Below are positions 40,491-47,567 of a stretch of 64,000 bases of DNA, piece after piece. Every line of letters starts with the position of its first letter. Position 1 is the first letter of the stretch. The notes under the pieces are model-generated. The model was not told where the DNA came from, made no database searches, and saw only the letters and a program-made list of their open reading frames with translations. A program made the translations under genes and the position numbers. Source of the DNA: Nesterenkonia lacusekhoensis (GTDB lineage: Bacteria; Actinomycetota; Actinomycetes; Actinomycetales; Micrococcaceae); the NCBI RefSeq assembly GCF_017876395.1, contig NZ_JAGINX010000001.1, positions 1,984,001 through 2,048,000 of the forward strand. The letters are read 5' to 3'.

Positions 40491-41649
40491 TCCGGCGCAG
40501 ACCCTCCTCCACCGCCTCCTTGCCCGGTGCCAGGGAGAGCCGCACCCACTGGTCACCGTGGACCGGGTCGAAATCTGTGCCGGGCACCACGGCGACGCCG
40601 GCCTCCTCCAGCAGCGCCGCGCAGTAGTCCTCTGAGCTGTCGAAGCGCTGAAGATGCTCCCCGAGATGGGCGTAGACGTAGAAGGCGCCGTCGGCCGGGG
40701 CCACGCGGCCCCATCCGAGGTCGTCCAAGGCATCCAGGACCAGGTGACGGGCAGCGGCATACTCGGCCACCTGTGACTGCGCGAAGTCCATGGATTCTGC
40801 GCCGAAGGCCTCCACGGCGGCGATCTGGGAGCCGTGCGGTGCACACAGCGCGATGTTGCCGCCCAGCCGGGCCACAGGGTCCACCAGGTACTCGGGCAGG
40901 ACAGTCCAGCCCAGCCGCCAGCCCGGCATGCCCCAGTATTTGGAGAAGGAGGAGATGATCACGGCGTCGTCGGTGACTTCGGCTGCGCTGACGGCCGGCT
41001 CACCGAAGCTGATGCCGTGGTAGATCTCGTCACTGATCAGCTGGGCGCCGTGGTCTGTGCACCACTGGGCCAGGCTGCGCAGCTGTTCCCGGCCGATCAT
41101 CGTGCCGGTGGGGTTGGCCGGTGAGGCGATGATCAGCCCATCCAGCGGACCGTTCTGGGCGACCTCTGCCTCCAGCTGCTCCACCGTGGGCTGGAAGCGG
41201 ACTTCCGGGCCGCAGTCCAGGTCCACGACTTCGATGCCCAAGCTGGCCAAGATGTTGCGGTAGGCCGGATAGCCAGGACGGGCCAGCGCAACGCGTGCCC
41301 CAGGGTCGAAGGCGGCCAGGAAGCTCAGCACGAAGGCCCCGGAGGATCCGGTGGTCACGGCGATCCGCTCAACCGGCAGCTCGACGCCGTACCAGCTGCG
41401 GTAGTGCTCGCCCAGAGCCTCGCGCAGCGGCAGGATCCCGAATCCCGCGCTGTAGTTGAGCACCGTGTTGTCTTCATGGATCTGTGCGGCCGCCCGGTTC
41501 ACCGCCGGCGGGGCGCCGGATCCCGGCTCCCCGGCGGTCAGCGAGACAACATCACGCCCGGCAGCCCGCATACGCTCCAGCTGAGCGACGATGCTCATGA
41601 CCTTGAATCCAGGCACATCAGAACGGGCGGCGGCAGAGCGGCGGGTCAT
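40453..41649 (-). CDS. Class I/II aminotransferase (AspC/AlaT-like)
   Basis: 398 residues. PLP fold-type [57 protein letters not shown], Schiff-base Lys in [15 protein letters not shown], and the C-terminal [12 protein letters not shown]...VRLSLA. Probably a broad aspartate/alanine-type transaminase; exact amino donor unknown. The start follows TAGGCT by six bases inside a perfect inverted repeat. Confidence 0.9.
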   Translation of the reverse strand: MTRRSAAARSDVPGFKVMSIVAQLERMRAAGRDVVSLTAGEPGSGAPPAVNRAAAQIHEDNTVLNYSAGFGILPLREALGEHYRSWYGVELPVERIAVTTGSSGAFVLSFLAAFDPGARVALARPGYPAYRNILASLGIEVVDLDCGPEVRFQPTVEQLEAEVAQNGPLDGLIIASPANPTGTMIGREQLRSLAQWCTDHGAQLISDEIYHGISFGEPAVSAAEVTDDAVIISSFSKYWGMPGWRLGWTVLPEYLVDPVARLGGNIALCAPHGSQIAAVEAFGAESMDFAQSQVAEYAAARHLVLDALDDLGWGRVAPADGAFYVYAHLGEHLQRFDSSEDYCAALLEEAGVAVVPGTDFDPVHGDQWVRLSLAPGKEAVEEGLRRIKAFHAASRPAR

Positions 41650-41655
41650 AGGCCC

Positions 41656-41661
41656 AGCCTA
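41656..41661 (-). promoter_or_regulatory. -10 element TAGGCT, leaderless start of the aminotransferase gene
   Basis: TAGGCT, six bases (GGGCCT), ATG at 41649: the same 15-base inverted repeat ATAGGC-TGG-GCCTAT as at 15470. Confidence 0.65.
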
Positions 41662-41677
41662 TCGGCACCGGCGTGCA

Positions 41678-42640
41678 TCAGCGGGCGGCGTCGGGCTCTC
41701 TGACGCGAACGATCTGAGCCAGCAGCGCCAGGATGGGCAGCTCGATCAGCGGGCCGATCACCAGAGCCACGGCGATCAGCGGCCGGTCCGGGAAGGCCGC
41801 CACCGCCAGCGCCAACGCAATGGGCGAGTTGCGCGCCACCGTGGTCATGATCAATGTGACCCGGCGGTCGGCAGGCAGCCGGAGCGCCTTCCCGACGCCG
41901 GCGGAGAGCAGCGGAAGCGCCGTGAAGAAGATCAACAGCGGAGGAAGCAGCAGGAGCAGCGCATCCCAGTGTTCGGCGACCGTGTGAGCATGGGCGGCGA
42001 ACATCGCTCCCACTGCCAGACAGAGCAGCGGGATCACCGCGGCTGAGGCTGGGGCCGTGACGCGGCGCTGCATGGCCTGGCGTCCGATGATCCGTGGCAG
42101 GCCGCGACGCAGGATGCTGGCAAGAACAGCAGGGAAGAACAGGACCAGCAGCACCGCTTCAAAGAGCAGACGCCAGTCCAACCCCACACCCTCCCCGCCG
42201 AGCAGGAGGATGTAGAGCGGCAGCAGCGCCAGCTGCAGGACCAGGTTGATCGGCAGCAGAGCAGCGGCGATCCCGGTGTGGCCGCGCGCCACGGCAGTGA
42301 ACACCAGATACCAATCGGTGCAGGGCGTGACCAGCAGCAGAAGCAGCCCGATCCGCAGATCCGGCTCCGCGCCCAGCAGCCCCGCACCCAACGCCCAGGC
42401 CAGACCGGGAGTGACCACGAAGTTCAGCACCAGACTGGCCGCCACCAGGCTCTTCGCCCGGGCCGCCGCGGCGAACTGCGCCAGGTCGATCTGCAGGAAG
42501 ATCGCAGCGAGCATCACCAGCAGCGCCGGCAGCACCACATGCTCGGCCAGCTGGGCCTGCGGGAACATCAGGCCCGCGCAGAGCCCGACGACGGCAGCCA
42601 GGGCGACGAAGATGCTCTGGAACCGCTCGGCCAGGCTCAT
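41678..42640 (-). CDS. ACR3-like arsenic resistance / bile acid:sodium symporter family transporter
   Basis: 320 residues, about ten spans. The TPCTDWYLVFTAVARGHTGIAAALLPINL segment is the family's conserved cysteine region; RRVTLIMTTVARNSPIALALAVAAFPDRPLIAVALVIGPLIELPILALL is the BASS-type second repeat. Many such proteins export arsenite, but no arsR or arsC is adjacent and the substrate is unproven. The ATG overlaps the stop of an upstream leaderless 14-codon minigene (42637-42681). Confidence 0.8.
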   Translation of the reverse strand: MSLAERFQSIFVALAAVVGLCAGLMFPQAQLAEHVVLPALLVMLAAIFLQIDLAQFAAAARAKSLVAASLVLNFVVTPGLAWALGAGLLGAEPDLRIGLLLLLVTPCTDWYLVFTAVARGHTGIAAALLPINLVLQLALLPLYILLLGGEGVGLDWRLLFEAVLLVLFFPAVLASILRRGLPRIIGRQAMQRRVTAPASAAVIPLLCLAVGAMFAAHAHTVAEHWDALLLLLPPLLIFFTALPLLSAGVGKALRLPADRRVTLIMTTVARNSPIALALAVAAFPDRPLIAVALVIGPLIELPILALLAQIVRVREPDAAR

Positions 42641-42681
42641 GGAGCCGCCCCCACGACGGCGAACAACCAGTACCAGACCAT
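42637..42681 (-). CDS. Leaderless 14-codon minigene coupled to the ACR3-like gene
   Basis: TAGGAT (42693-42688), six bases, ATG at 42681, encoding MVWYWLFAVVGAAP, with the stop TGA overlapping the ATG of the transporter (ATGA, 42640-42637). The transporter gene itself has no clear ribosome-binding site at that start, so its translation may depend on ribosomes finishing the minigene. The peptide is hydrophobic and probably has no function beyond coupling. Confidence 0.55.
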   Translation of the reverse strand: MVWYWLFAVVGAAP

Positions 42682-42687
42682 CTCAGC

Positions 42688-42693
42688 ATCCTA
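42688..42693 (-). promoter_or_regulatory. -10 element TAGGAT for the minigene-transporter message
   Basis: TAGGAT, six bases, then the minigene ATG at 42681. Matches the leaderless pattern used by neighbouring genes. Confidence 0.55.
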
Positions 42694-42732
42694 CCGACCG
42701 GCGTCGGGCCCTCACCCGGCGATACGCAGACA

Positions 42733-42805
42733 CGTTGTGTGGGCACTTTCTGACGGAATGAGAGCGCTGCCGGCGCTCATAACACCGTAAAGTGCCCACA
42801 CAACG
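42733..42805. repeat. 17-bp perfect inverted repeat with inner hairpin
   Basis: CGTTGTGTGGGCACTTT (42733-42749) and its exact reverse complement (42789-42805). Inside, GAGCGC/GCGCTC (42762-42767 with 42773-42778) forms a second stem. It lies 40 bp after the stop of the baeRF gene, so it may act as its terminator. It shares CGTTGTGTGGGC with the repeat near 47432. Confidence 0.6.
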
Positions 42806-42844
42806 CAGCTGAGGGTCTGCGCCAGAGGCTCGACAGTCCGGGAG

Positions 42845-43933
42845 TCAGCTGATCTGGTCGACCGGGGCTTCGTAGCGGAGGGTGGCGGCGATGTCGCCGC
42901 TGACCGAGGCACCGACCAGGCCTACCTGGGCGTCGATCTCGGCGGCCTGTCGCAGCAGCTCGTCCTCCTCCTCACCGCGGGTGCCGTAGCGCAGCAGCAG
43001 CGTCTCGACTGCGCCCAGCTGCACGGCCTTGCGGATCTCCTCAGCTCCTTCCACGGCTCGGCCGGCCGCCTGGAGCTCGTGGAAACGATCGGTCTGCTGC
43101 TGAGCACGGGCGATGACGATCTCACGCGCCACAGCGCCGAGATCCTCCACCAGGGAATCCTCGGCACCGCTGTCGGCGCTTCCCGAGGGGATGCCGCCGC
43201 CGGACTCGACCTCTTCAGCAATGGTTTTCAGATCGTCCGGCAGCTCTTCCTGCAGCCGCTTGCGGCCTTGGACCTCACCGGCGATCACCACGACGTCGGG
43301 CTGCCAACGGTTGGCCACTGACGAGAGTCGCTCGACGACATCACGGATGTTCTGCTTGGCGGCTTCATCAGCGGTGCGTTGGATCTGCTTATGGCTCAGT
43401 GCACCTTCACGAGGCTTGTGCACCGACTCCACCGCCGACCCGGAGACGCTCTCCTCAGCACCCTCGTGCAGGACTTCTGAGGAGGTCAGCACGAAACGGC
43501 GGAGCACCGCGCCCTCCTGGTCGGCGACAGCGACCAGCGCCCGCACCGAACGGAGACGCTCGCGGAGGTAGGAGCCGAGCTCGGCCGGCTCGCCGAGGAC
43601 CGCATAGTCACCGCGGCCCAGTGCCGCATCCCAGTGCTCCTCCAGGAGCAGACCGTCCTGGTTGGCAACCAGCACGCGCCCCTCGGTCTGGACTTCGGTG
43701 ATGTTCTCGATGAGCAGGGCGTCCTCCAGCGCTGCCACGGCCTGCTCGTGCGCCCCGGCGTCGCTGAGTTCACGCTTCAGGGCGTCCCAGCGCAGCCGCA
43801 CCTGGTCCGCGGCATCCTCAGAGGGGTCACGGGCCTCCAGGTAGACCGTGGCGAAGGGTCCTTGAGCCTCGTAGACAGGACGGAACCTGCTGAGTTCGAT
43901 CCCTGTACTGGCGTGTGCTGCTTCGGCCTGCAT
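42845..43933 (-). CDS. baeRF family (Rv2629-like) protein
   Basis: 362 residues. Release-factor-like three-part layout: N-terminal domain with FATVYLEARDPSEDAADQVRLRWDALKREL, a middle domain with DVVVIAGEVQGRKRLQEELPDDLKTIAEEVESGG, and a C-terminal eL30-like domain (IRKAVQLGAVETLLLRY). These bacterial/archaeal eRF1-related proteins, such as mycobacterial Rv2629 of the dormancy regulon, are thought to act on stalled ribosomes. GGAAAGGAGC ribosome-binding site before the ATG. Confidence 0.8.
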   Translation of the reverse strand: MQAEAAHASTGIELSRFRPVYEAQGPFATVYLEARDPSEDAADQVRLRWDALKRELSDAGAHEQAVAALEDALLIENITEVQTEGRVLVANQDGLLLEEHWDAALGRGDYAVLGEPAELGSYLRERLRSVRALVAVADQEGAVLRRFVLTSSEVLHEGAEESVSGSAVESVHKPREGALSHKQIQRTADEAAKQNIRDVVERLSSVANRWQPDVVVIAGEVQGRKRLQEELPDDLKTIAEEVESGGGIPSGSADSGAEDSLVEDLGAVAREIVIARAQQQTDRFHELQAAGRAVEGAEEIRKAVQLGAVETLLLRYGTRGEEEDELLRQAAEIDAQVGLVGASVSGDIAATLRYEAPVDQIS

Positions 43934-44113
43934 GGTGCTCCTTTCCGGGGAGGACCTCGCCTCCCCAAGGGATTCGGCGACAGCGAGGGGGCCTTCCCCC
44001 GAACCTAGTCAGTGTCCCCGAGCCGGTGCAACAGCCCGGGCCCGCAGGATGCGCTCATCACAGCTGAGCAGGGACAGGTCTGAGCGCAGGCTCAGATGTG
44101 ATGGAATTGCTCG

Positions 44114-45445
44114 GTGCTCGATCTCCTGAACCCCGTGATCCTCTCTGTCCTCACCCTGGTCGCGCTGAGTCTGCTGCGCGTCAATGTGGTCATCGCTCTG
44201 CTGATCGCCGCCGTCGTGGGCGGGCTGACCGGCGGACTGTCCTTGGAAGGCACCTTCGACACGATGATCGAAGGGCTCGGCGGCCAGGGAGAGACCGCAC
44301 TGAGCTACATCCTGCTGGGCACTCTGGCAGTCATGGTGGCCCGTTCCGGGCTGACCCGTAAGCTCATCCGCCGGGTCATGCCGCTGCTGCGCGGGCCCCG
44401 AGCCGTGGTGCTCTTCGCCATTGCGGGGCTGGCCTGCTTCTCACAGAACCTGGTGCCGGTGCACATCGCTTTCATCCCCATCCTGATCCCGCCGCTTCTG
44501 GCTGGCTTCGACCGGATGAAGATCGACCGCCGCGGTATCGCGGTGGCACTGACCTTCGGGCTGAAGGCGCCCTATTTGATCGTGCCGCTGGGCTTCGGAC
44601 TGATCTTCCAGGGGATCATCGTCGACTCCATGCAGGAGCACGGCATGGAGATCTCTCTGGGCCAGATCCCGCTGGCGATGGCCTTCCCCGTGGCGGCCAT
44701 GGCCGTGGGCCTGGCCATCGCGATCCTGGTGACCTACCGCAAGGACCGCGACTACGTCCCCGGCAGGCCGCTGGCCGGGATGGACGGCTCACCACTCGAG
44801 ATTCTGGACTCGGAGGAGGAGCTGCACTGGACTCGCCAAGACGTGGCCGTGCTGCTGGGGCTGGCCGTGACTCTGGTGCTGCAGCTGGTCTACGGATCCC
44901 TGGTGATGGCCGCGCTGGCCGGCGTCGTGGTGATCTTCCTGCTGCGCGGCGAGCGGTGGACCGACGGCGACCCGATCGTGGACCGCGGTGTCGGCATGAT
45001 GGGCACCATCGCCTTCATCATGCTGGTCGCCTCCGGCTACGCCACAGTGCTGACCGAGACCGGCTCTGTCGACGACCTGGTCTCCTCGGCGGCGGGCTGG
45101 ATCGGTGACAGCCAGATCCTCGCCGCAGTGGTCATGATGACCGTGGGGCTGCTGGTGACCCTGGGCATCGGCACCTCCTTCGGCACAGTGCCGGTGCTTG
45201 CGGCGGTCTTCGTGCCGCTGGCGGCCACCGTCGGGTTCAGCCCGCTGGCCACGGCTGCGCTCATCGGCTCCGCCGGTGCACTCGGCGACGCCGGCGCGCC
45301 GGCCTCAGACTCAACGCTCGGCCCGACCTCAGGCCTGAACGCCGACGGACAGCACCACCACATCTGGGACACCTGCGTGCCCACGTTCCTGCACTACAAC
45401 GTGCTGATCTTCGCCGGCGGCATCGTCGCCGCGATGGTGCTCTGA
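44114..45445 (+). CDS. Na+/H+ antiporter family protein (NhaC/YuiF-like)
   Basis: 443 residues from the GTG at 44114. About 11-12 spans; CFSQNLVPVHIAFIPILIPPLL, TFGLKAPYLIVPLGFGLIFQ and GSAGALGDAGAPASDSTLGPTSGLN are the family's conserved membrane motifs. A TGGAAT hexamer lies six bases before the start, an imperfect leaderless pattern. Probable ion or amino acid exchanger (the GDAGAPASDSTLGPT wording is typical). Terminated by the inverted repeat at 45461-45530. Confidence 0.8.
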   Translation: MLDLLNPVILSVLTLVALSLLRVNVVIALLIAAVVGGLTGGLSLEGTFDTMIEGLGGQGETALSYILLGTLAVMVARSGLTRKLIRRVMPLLRGPRAVVLFAIAGLACFSQNLVPVHIAFIPILIPPLLAGFDRMKIDRRGIAVALTFGLKAPYLIVPLGFGLIFQGIIVDSMQEHGMEISLGQIPLAMAFPVAAMAVGLAIAILVTYRKDRDYVPGRPLAGMDGSPLEILDSEEELHWTRQDVAVLLGLAVTLVLQLVYGSLVMAALAGVVVIFLLRGERWTDGDPIVDRGVGMMGTIAFIMLVASGYATVLTETGSVDDLVSSAAGWIGDSQILAAVVMMTVGLLVTLGIGTSFGTVPVLAAVFVPLAATVGFSPLATAALIGSAGALGDAGAPASDSTLGPTSGLNADGQHHHIWDTCVPTFLHYNVLIFAGGIVAAMVL

Positions 45446-45460
45446 GGGAGAGACCGAGAC

Positions 45461-45530
45461 GAGATCGCCCCGGGTTTCTCCCGCCCAGCGCCTCTCAGGA
45501 GCTGACCGTGGGAAAGCCCGGGGCGATCTC
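45461..45530. terminator. Inverted repeat between convergent genes, bidirectional terminator candidate
   Basis: GAGATCGCCCCGGG-TTTC (45461-45478) pairs with GAAAG-CCCGGGGCGATCTC (45512-45530) with one bulged base. It lies 15 bp after the antiporter stop and 18 bp before the DUF3817 stop. Its right arm shares 16 bases with the element at 17191-17206. Confidence 0.55.
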
Positions 45531-45548
45531 AATTCTGGCCGAACCCGA

Positions 45549-45953
45549 TCAGCCCCGGGGCTTGACCTTCCCGGTCTTCGAGTACCAGATCTCCAGCGGA
45601 ATGGTGCCCAGCGGAGGCACCGCCGCCGCGAGAGCCACCAGGGCTTCTCTGATCCTCCACCGGAAGGTCCAGGCGGCCAGGACCACCACGCCGCAGAAGA
45701 CCATGAACGCAACGCCGTGGAGCATGCCCCACAGCGGCACCGGGTCGGCCTCTTCACCCACGCCCACGATGTAGCGCATCCACATGCCGTACAGCAGCCC
45801 GGTCCAGGTGATGGCCTCGACGATGGCCACCACGTGGAAGGCGATCCGCATGAACCTCTGCCAGCCCAGGCCTCCGCGCGGGGCCTTCCGGGCAGCGGCC
45901 GGCGCAGCGCCCTCCGTCTGGGCAAGGGCCTGTTCGGTCACAGTCTCAGTCAT
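45549..45953 (-). CDS. DUF3817 integral membrane protein
   Basis: 134 residues. Soluble N-terminus (about 30), then three spans: FMRIAFHVVAIVEAITWTGLLYGMWMRYI, LHGVAFMVFCGVVVLAAW and EALVALAAAVPPLGTIPLEIWY. The HGVAFMVF and PLG-PLEIW segments identify DUF3817. It follows rlmN on the same strand, 57 bp apart. Function unknown. Confidence 0.85.
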   Translation of the reverse strand: MTETVTEQALAQTEGAAPAAARKAPRGGLGWQRFMRIAFHVVAIVEAITWTGLLYGMWMRYIVGVGEEADPVPLWGMLHGVAFMVFCGVVVLAAWTFRWRIREALVALAAAVPPLGTIPLEIWYSKTGKVKPRG

Positions 45954-46010
45954 CAGAGTCCTTCTGCTCGGTGCCGGCGCCTGTAGGTGCAGATCCGCCG
46001 GCAGGGTGTC

Positions 46011-47399
46011 TCAGTCTTCGGCGGCGGCCAGCTGACCGCAGGCCCCGTCGATCTCTTTGCCGCGGGTGTCGCGCAGCGTGGTGGGAACACCGGCACCGTT
46101 GAGGCGGCGCAGGAACTCCCGCATGACCTGCGGCTCGGAGGAGGTCCACACGGAGTTCGGAGTGGGGTTCAACGGGATCGGGTTCACATGCACCCAGCCG
46201 CGACCGCGAGCGTTGAGCTTCTCCGCCAGCAGGTCGGCGCGCCACGGGTGATCGTTCATGTCCTTGATGAGCGCGTACTCGATCGAGACCCGGCGCCCGG
46301 TGGTCTTGTAGTAGTAGTACGCGGCGTCGATGGCCTCATCGGCCTTCCACCGGTCGTTGACCGGGATGAGCTCGTCACGCAGCTCGTCATCCGGTGCGTG
46401 CAGGCTCAGCGCGAAGGTGATCGGCAAGTTCTCATCGGCCAGCTTCCGGATGGCTGGGACCAGGCCAACAGTGGAGATGGTGATGCCGCGGGCGGACATG
46501 CCCAGGCCTTCCGGGGCCGGGTCGACCATCCGGCGCACGGCGTTCATCACGCGCTTATAGTTGGCCAGCGGCTCGCCCATTCCCATGAACACGATGTTGC
46601 CCACCCGCTGAGGACCGGAGGGAGAGTATGACGACGGCGTGCCCTCGCCTTCGGCGAAGTCGGCCTCCTCGCCCAGCCCGGAGTGGTCGGCCTCCTCCGC
46701 GATCTCCTGCGCGTTGGGCGCGTCCAGCTCGCCGGCGGCGATCACCCGGTTGGCCTGGACGATCTGGTCCACGATCTCAGCGGTGGACATGTTGCGGGTC
46801 AGCCCGTTCTGGCCGGTGGCGCAGAAGGGACAGTTCATGCCGCAGCCGCACTGGGAGGAGATGCACAGGGTGATGCGGTTCTTGTACCGCATCAGCACCG
46901 ACTCCACCAGGGCTCCGTCGAAGAGCCGCCAGAGGAACTTGATGGTGGCGCCGTCGTCGGTCTTCAGCCGGCGCACCTCGGTGAGCAGCGGAGGAAGGAA
47001 CTCCTCCACCAGCTTCTCCCGCTCGGCGGCGGGCAGGTCGGTCATCTCTGCCGGGTCGGCGGTGTAGTGCTGGAAATAGTGCACCGAGAGCTGTTTGGCC
47101 CGGAAGCCGGGGATGCCCATCTCTTTGGCCTTGGCGATCCGCTCATCCAGGGTCATATCCGCCAGGTGCTGCGGAGGCTGCTTGACCCGCTTGGACTGGG
47201 CGAACTGCAGCTTGGGGCGACCTTCGGCGTCGACCGCCTGCGTCCACCCCTCTGCTTTGGGCCTGACCTGGGGCCGGGCGTCCTGGGAGGGGGCGGCCGG
47301 TGCGGGAGCGCCTGCCGCCTTGCGGGCAGCGGCCATCTTCGGGGCAGAGATGCGGGGTTCGCCGCCCTGCTCGGGCGACGGGTTCTTCGAAGTCGACAT
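46011..47399 (-). CDS. rlmN: Dual-specificity 23S rRNA/tRNA adenine C2-methyltransferase
   Basis: 462 residues from the ATG at 47399 with GGAAGGG just before it. Radical-SAM motif CGMNCPFC (three cysteines), [58 protein letters not shown], and a C-terminal cysteine in DGACGQLA needed for methyl transfer. An acidic insert (about 238-265) lies before the [13 protein letters not shown] strand, and an Ala/Pro-rich N-terminal extension of about 65 residues is typical of actinobacteria. Methylates A2503 in 23S rRNA and A37 in tRNA. Confidence 0.94.
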   Translation of the reverse strand: MSTSKNPSPEQGGEPRISAPKMAAARKAAGAPAPAAPSQDARPQVRPKAEGWTQAVDAEGRPKLQFAQSKRVKQPPQHLADMTLDERIAKAKEMGIPGFRAKQLSVHYFQHYTADPAEMTDLPAAEREKLVEEFLPPLLTEVRRLKTDDGATIKFLWRLFDGALVESVLMRYKNRITLCISSQCGCGMNCPFCATGQNGLTRNMSTAEIVDQIVQANRVIAAGELDAPNAQEIAEEADHSGLGEEADFAEGEGTPSSYSPSGPQRVGNIVFMGMGEPLANYKRVMNAVRRMVDPAPEGLGMSARGITISTVGLVPAIRKLADENLPITFALSLHAPDDELRDELIPVNDRWKADEAIDAAYYYYKTTGRRVSIEYALIKDMNDHPWRADLLAEKLNARGRGWVHVNPIPLNPTPNSVWTSSEPQVMREFLRRLNGAGVPTTLRDTRGKEIDGACGQLAAAED

Positions 47400-47437
47400 C
47401 CCTTCCAGTGTCCCATGTTCCGGCGTCCTCACGTTGT

Positions 47438-47498
47438 GTGGGCGGAGAACGCACGAATCCGGCCGAAATCAGCGTCCTTTCATGCGTTCTTCGCCCAC
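47438..47498. repeat. Imperfect 20-bp inverted repeat in a divergent promoter region
   Basis: GTGGGCGGAGAACGCACGAA (47438-47457) matches the reverse complement of 47479-47498 at 18 of 20 positions. It lies between divergent rlmN and pepN, so it is not an ordinary terminator. CGTTGTGTGGGC at its left edge is shared with 42733. Confidence 0.55.
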
Positions 47499-47555
47499 CT
47501 GACTCGAGGTCAGACCCCGGAGGCCTCCCGCTCCGCCGCGGTGCCGCCCGCGCAA

Positions 47556-47561
47556 TAGACT
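47556..47561 (+). promoter_or_regulatory. -10 element TAGACT, leaderless start of pepN
   Basis: TAGACT, six bases, then the ATG at 47568. Confidence 0.6.
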
Positions 47562-47567
47562 GATCCC

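Noticed and set aside
46011-47399. Cfr-type resistance methyltransferase
   Set aside because: N-terminal extension, genomic context and overall wording are those of housekeeping actinobacterial RlmN; nothing supports C8 methylation.
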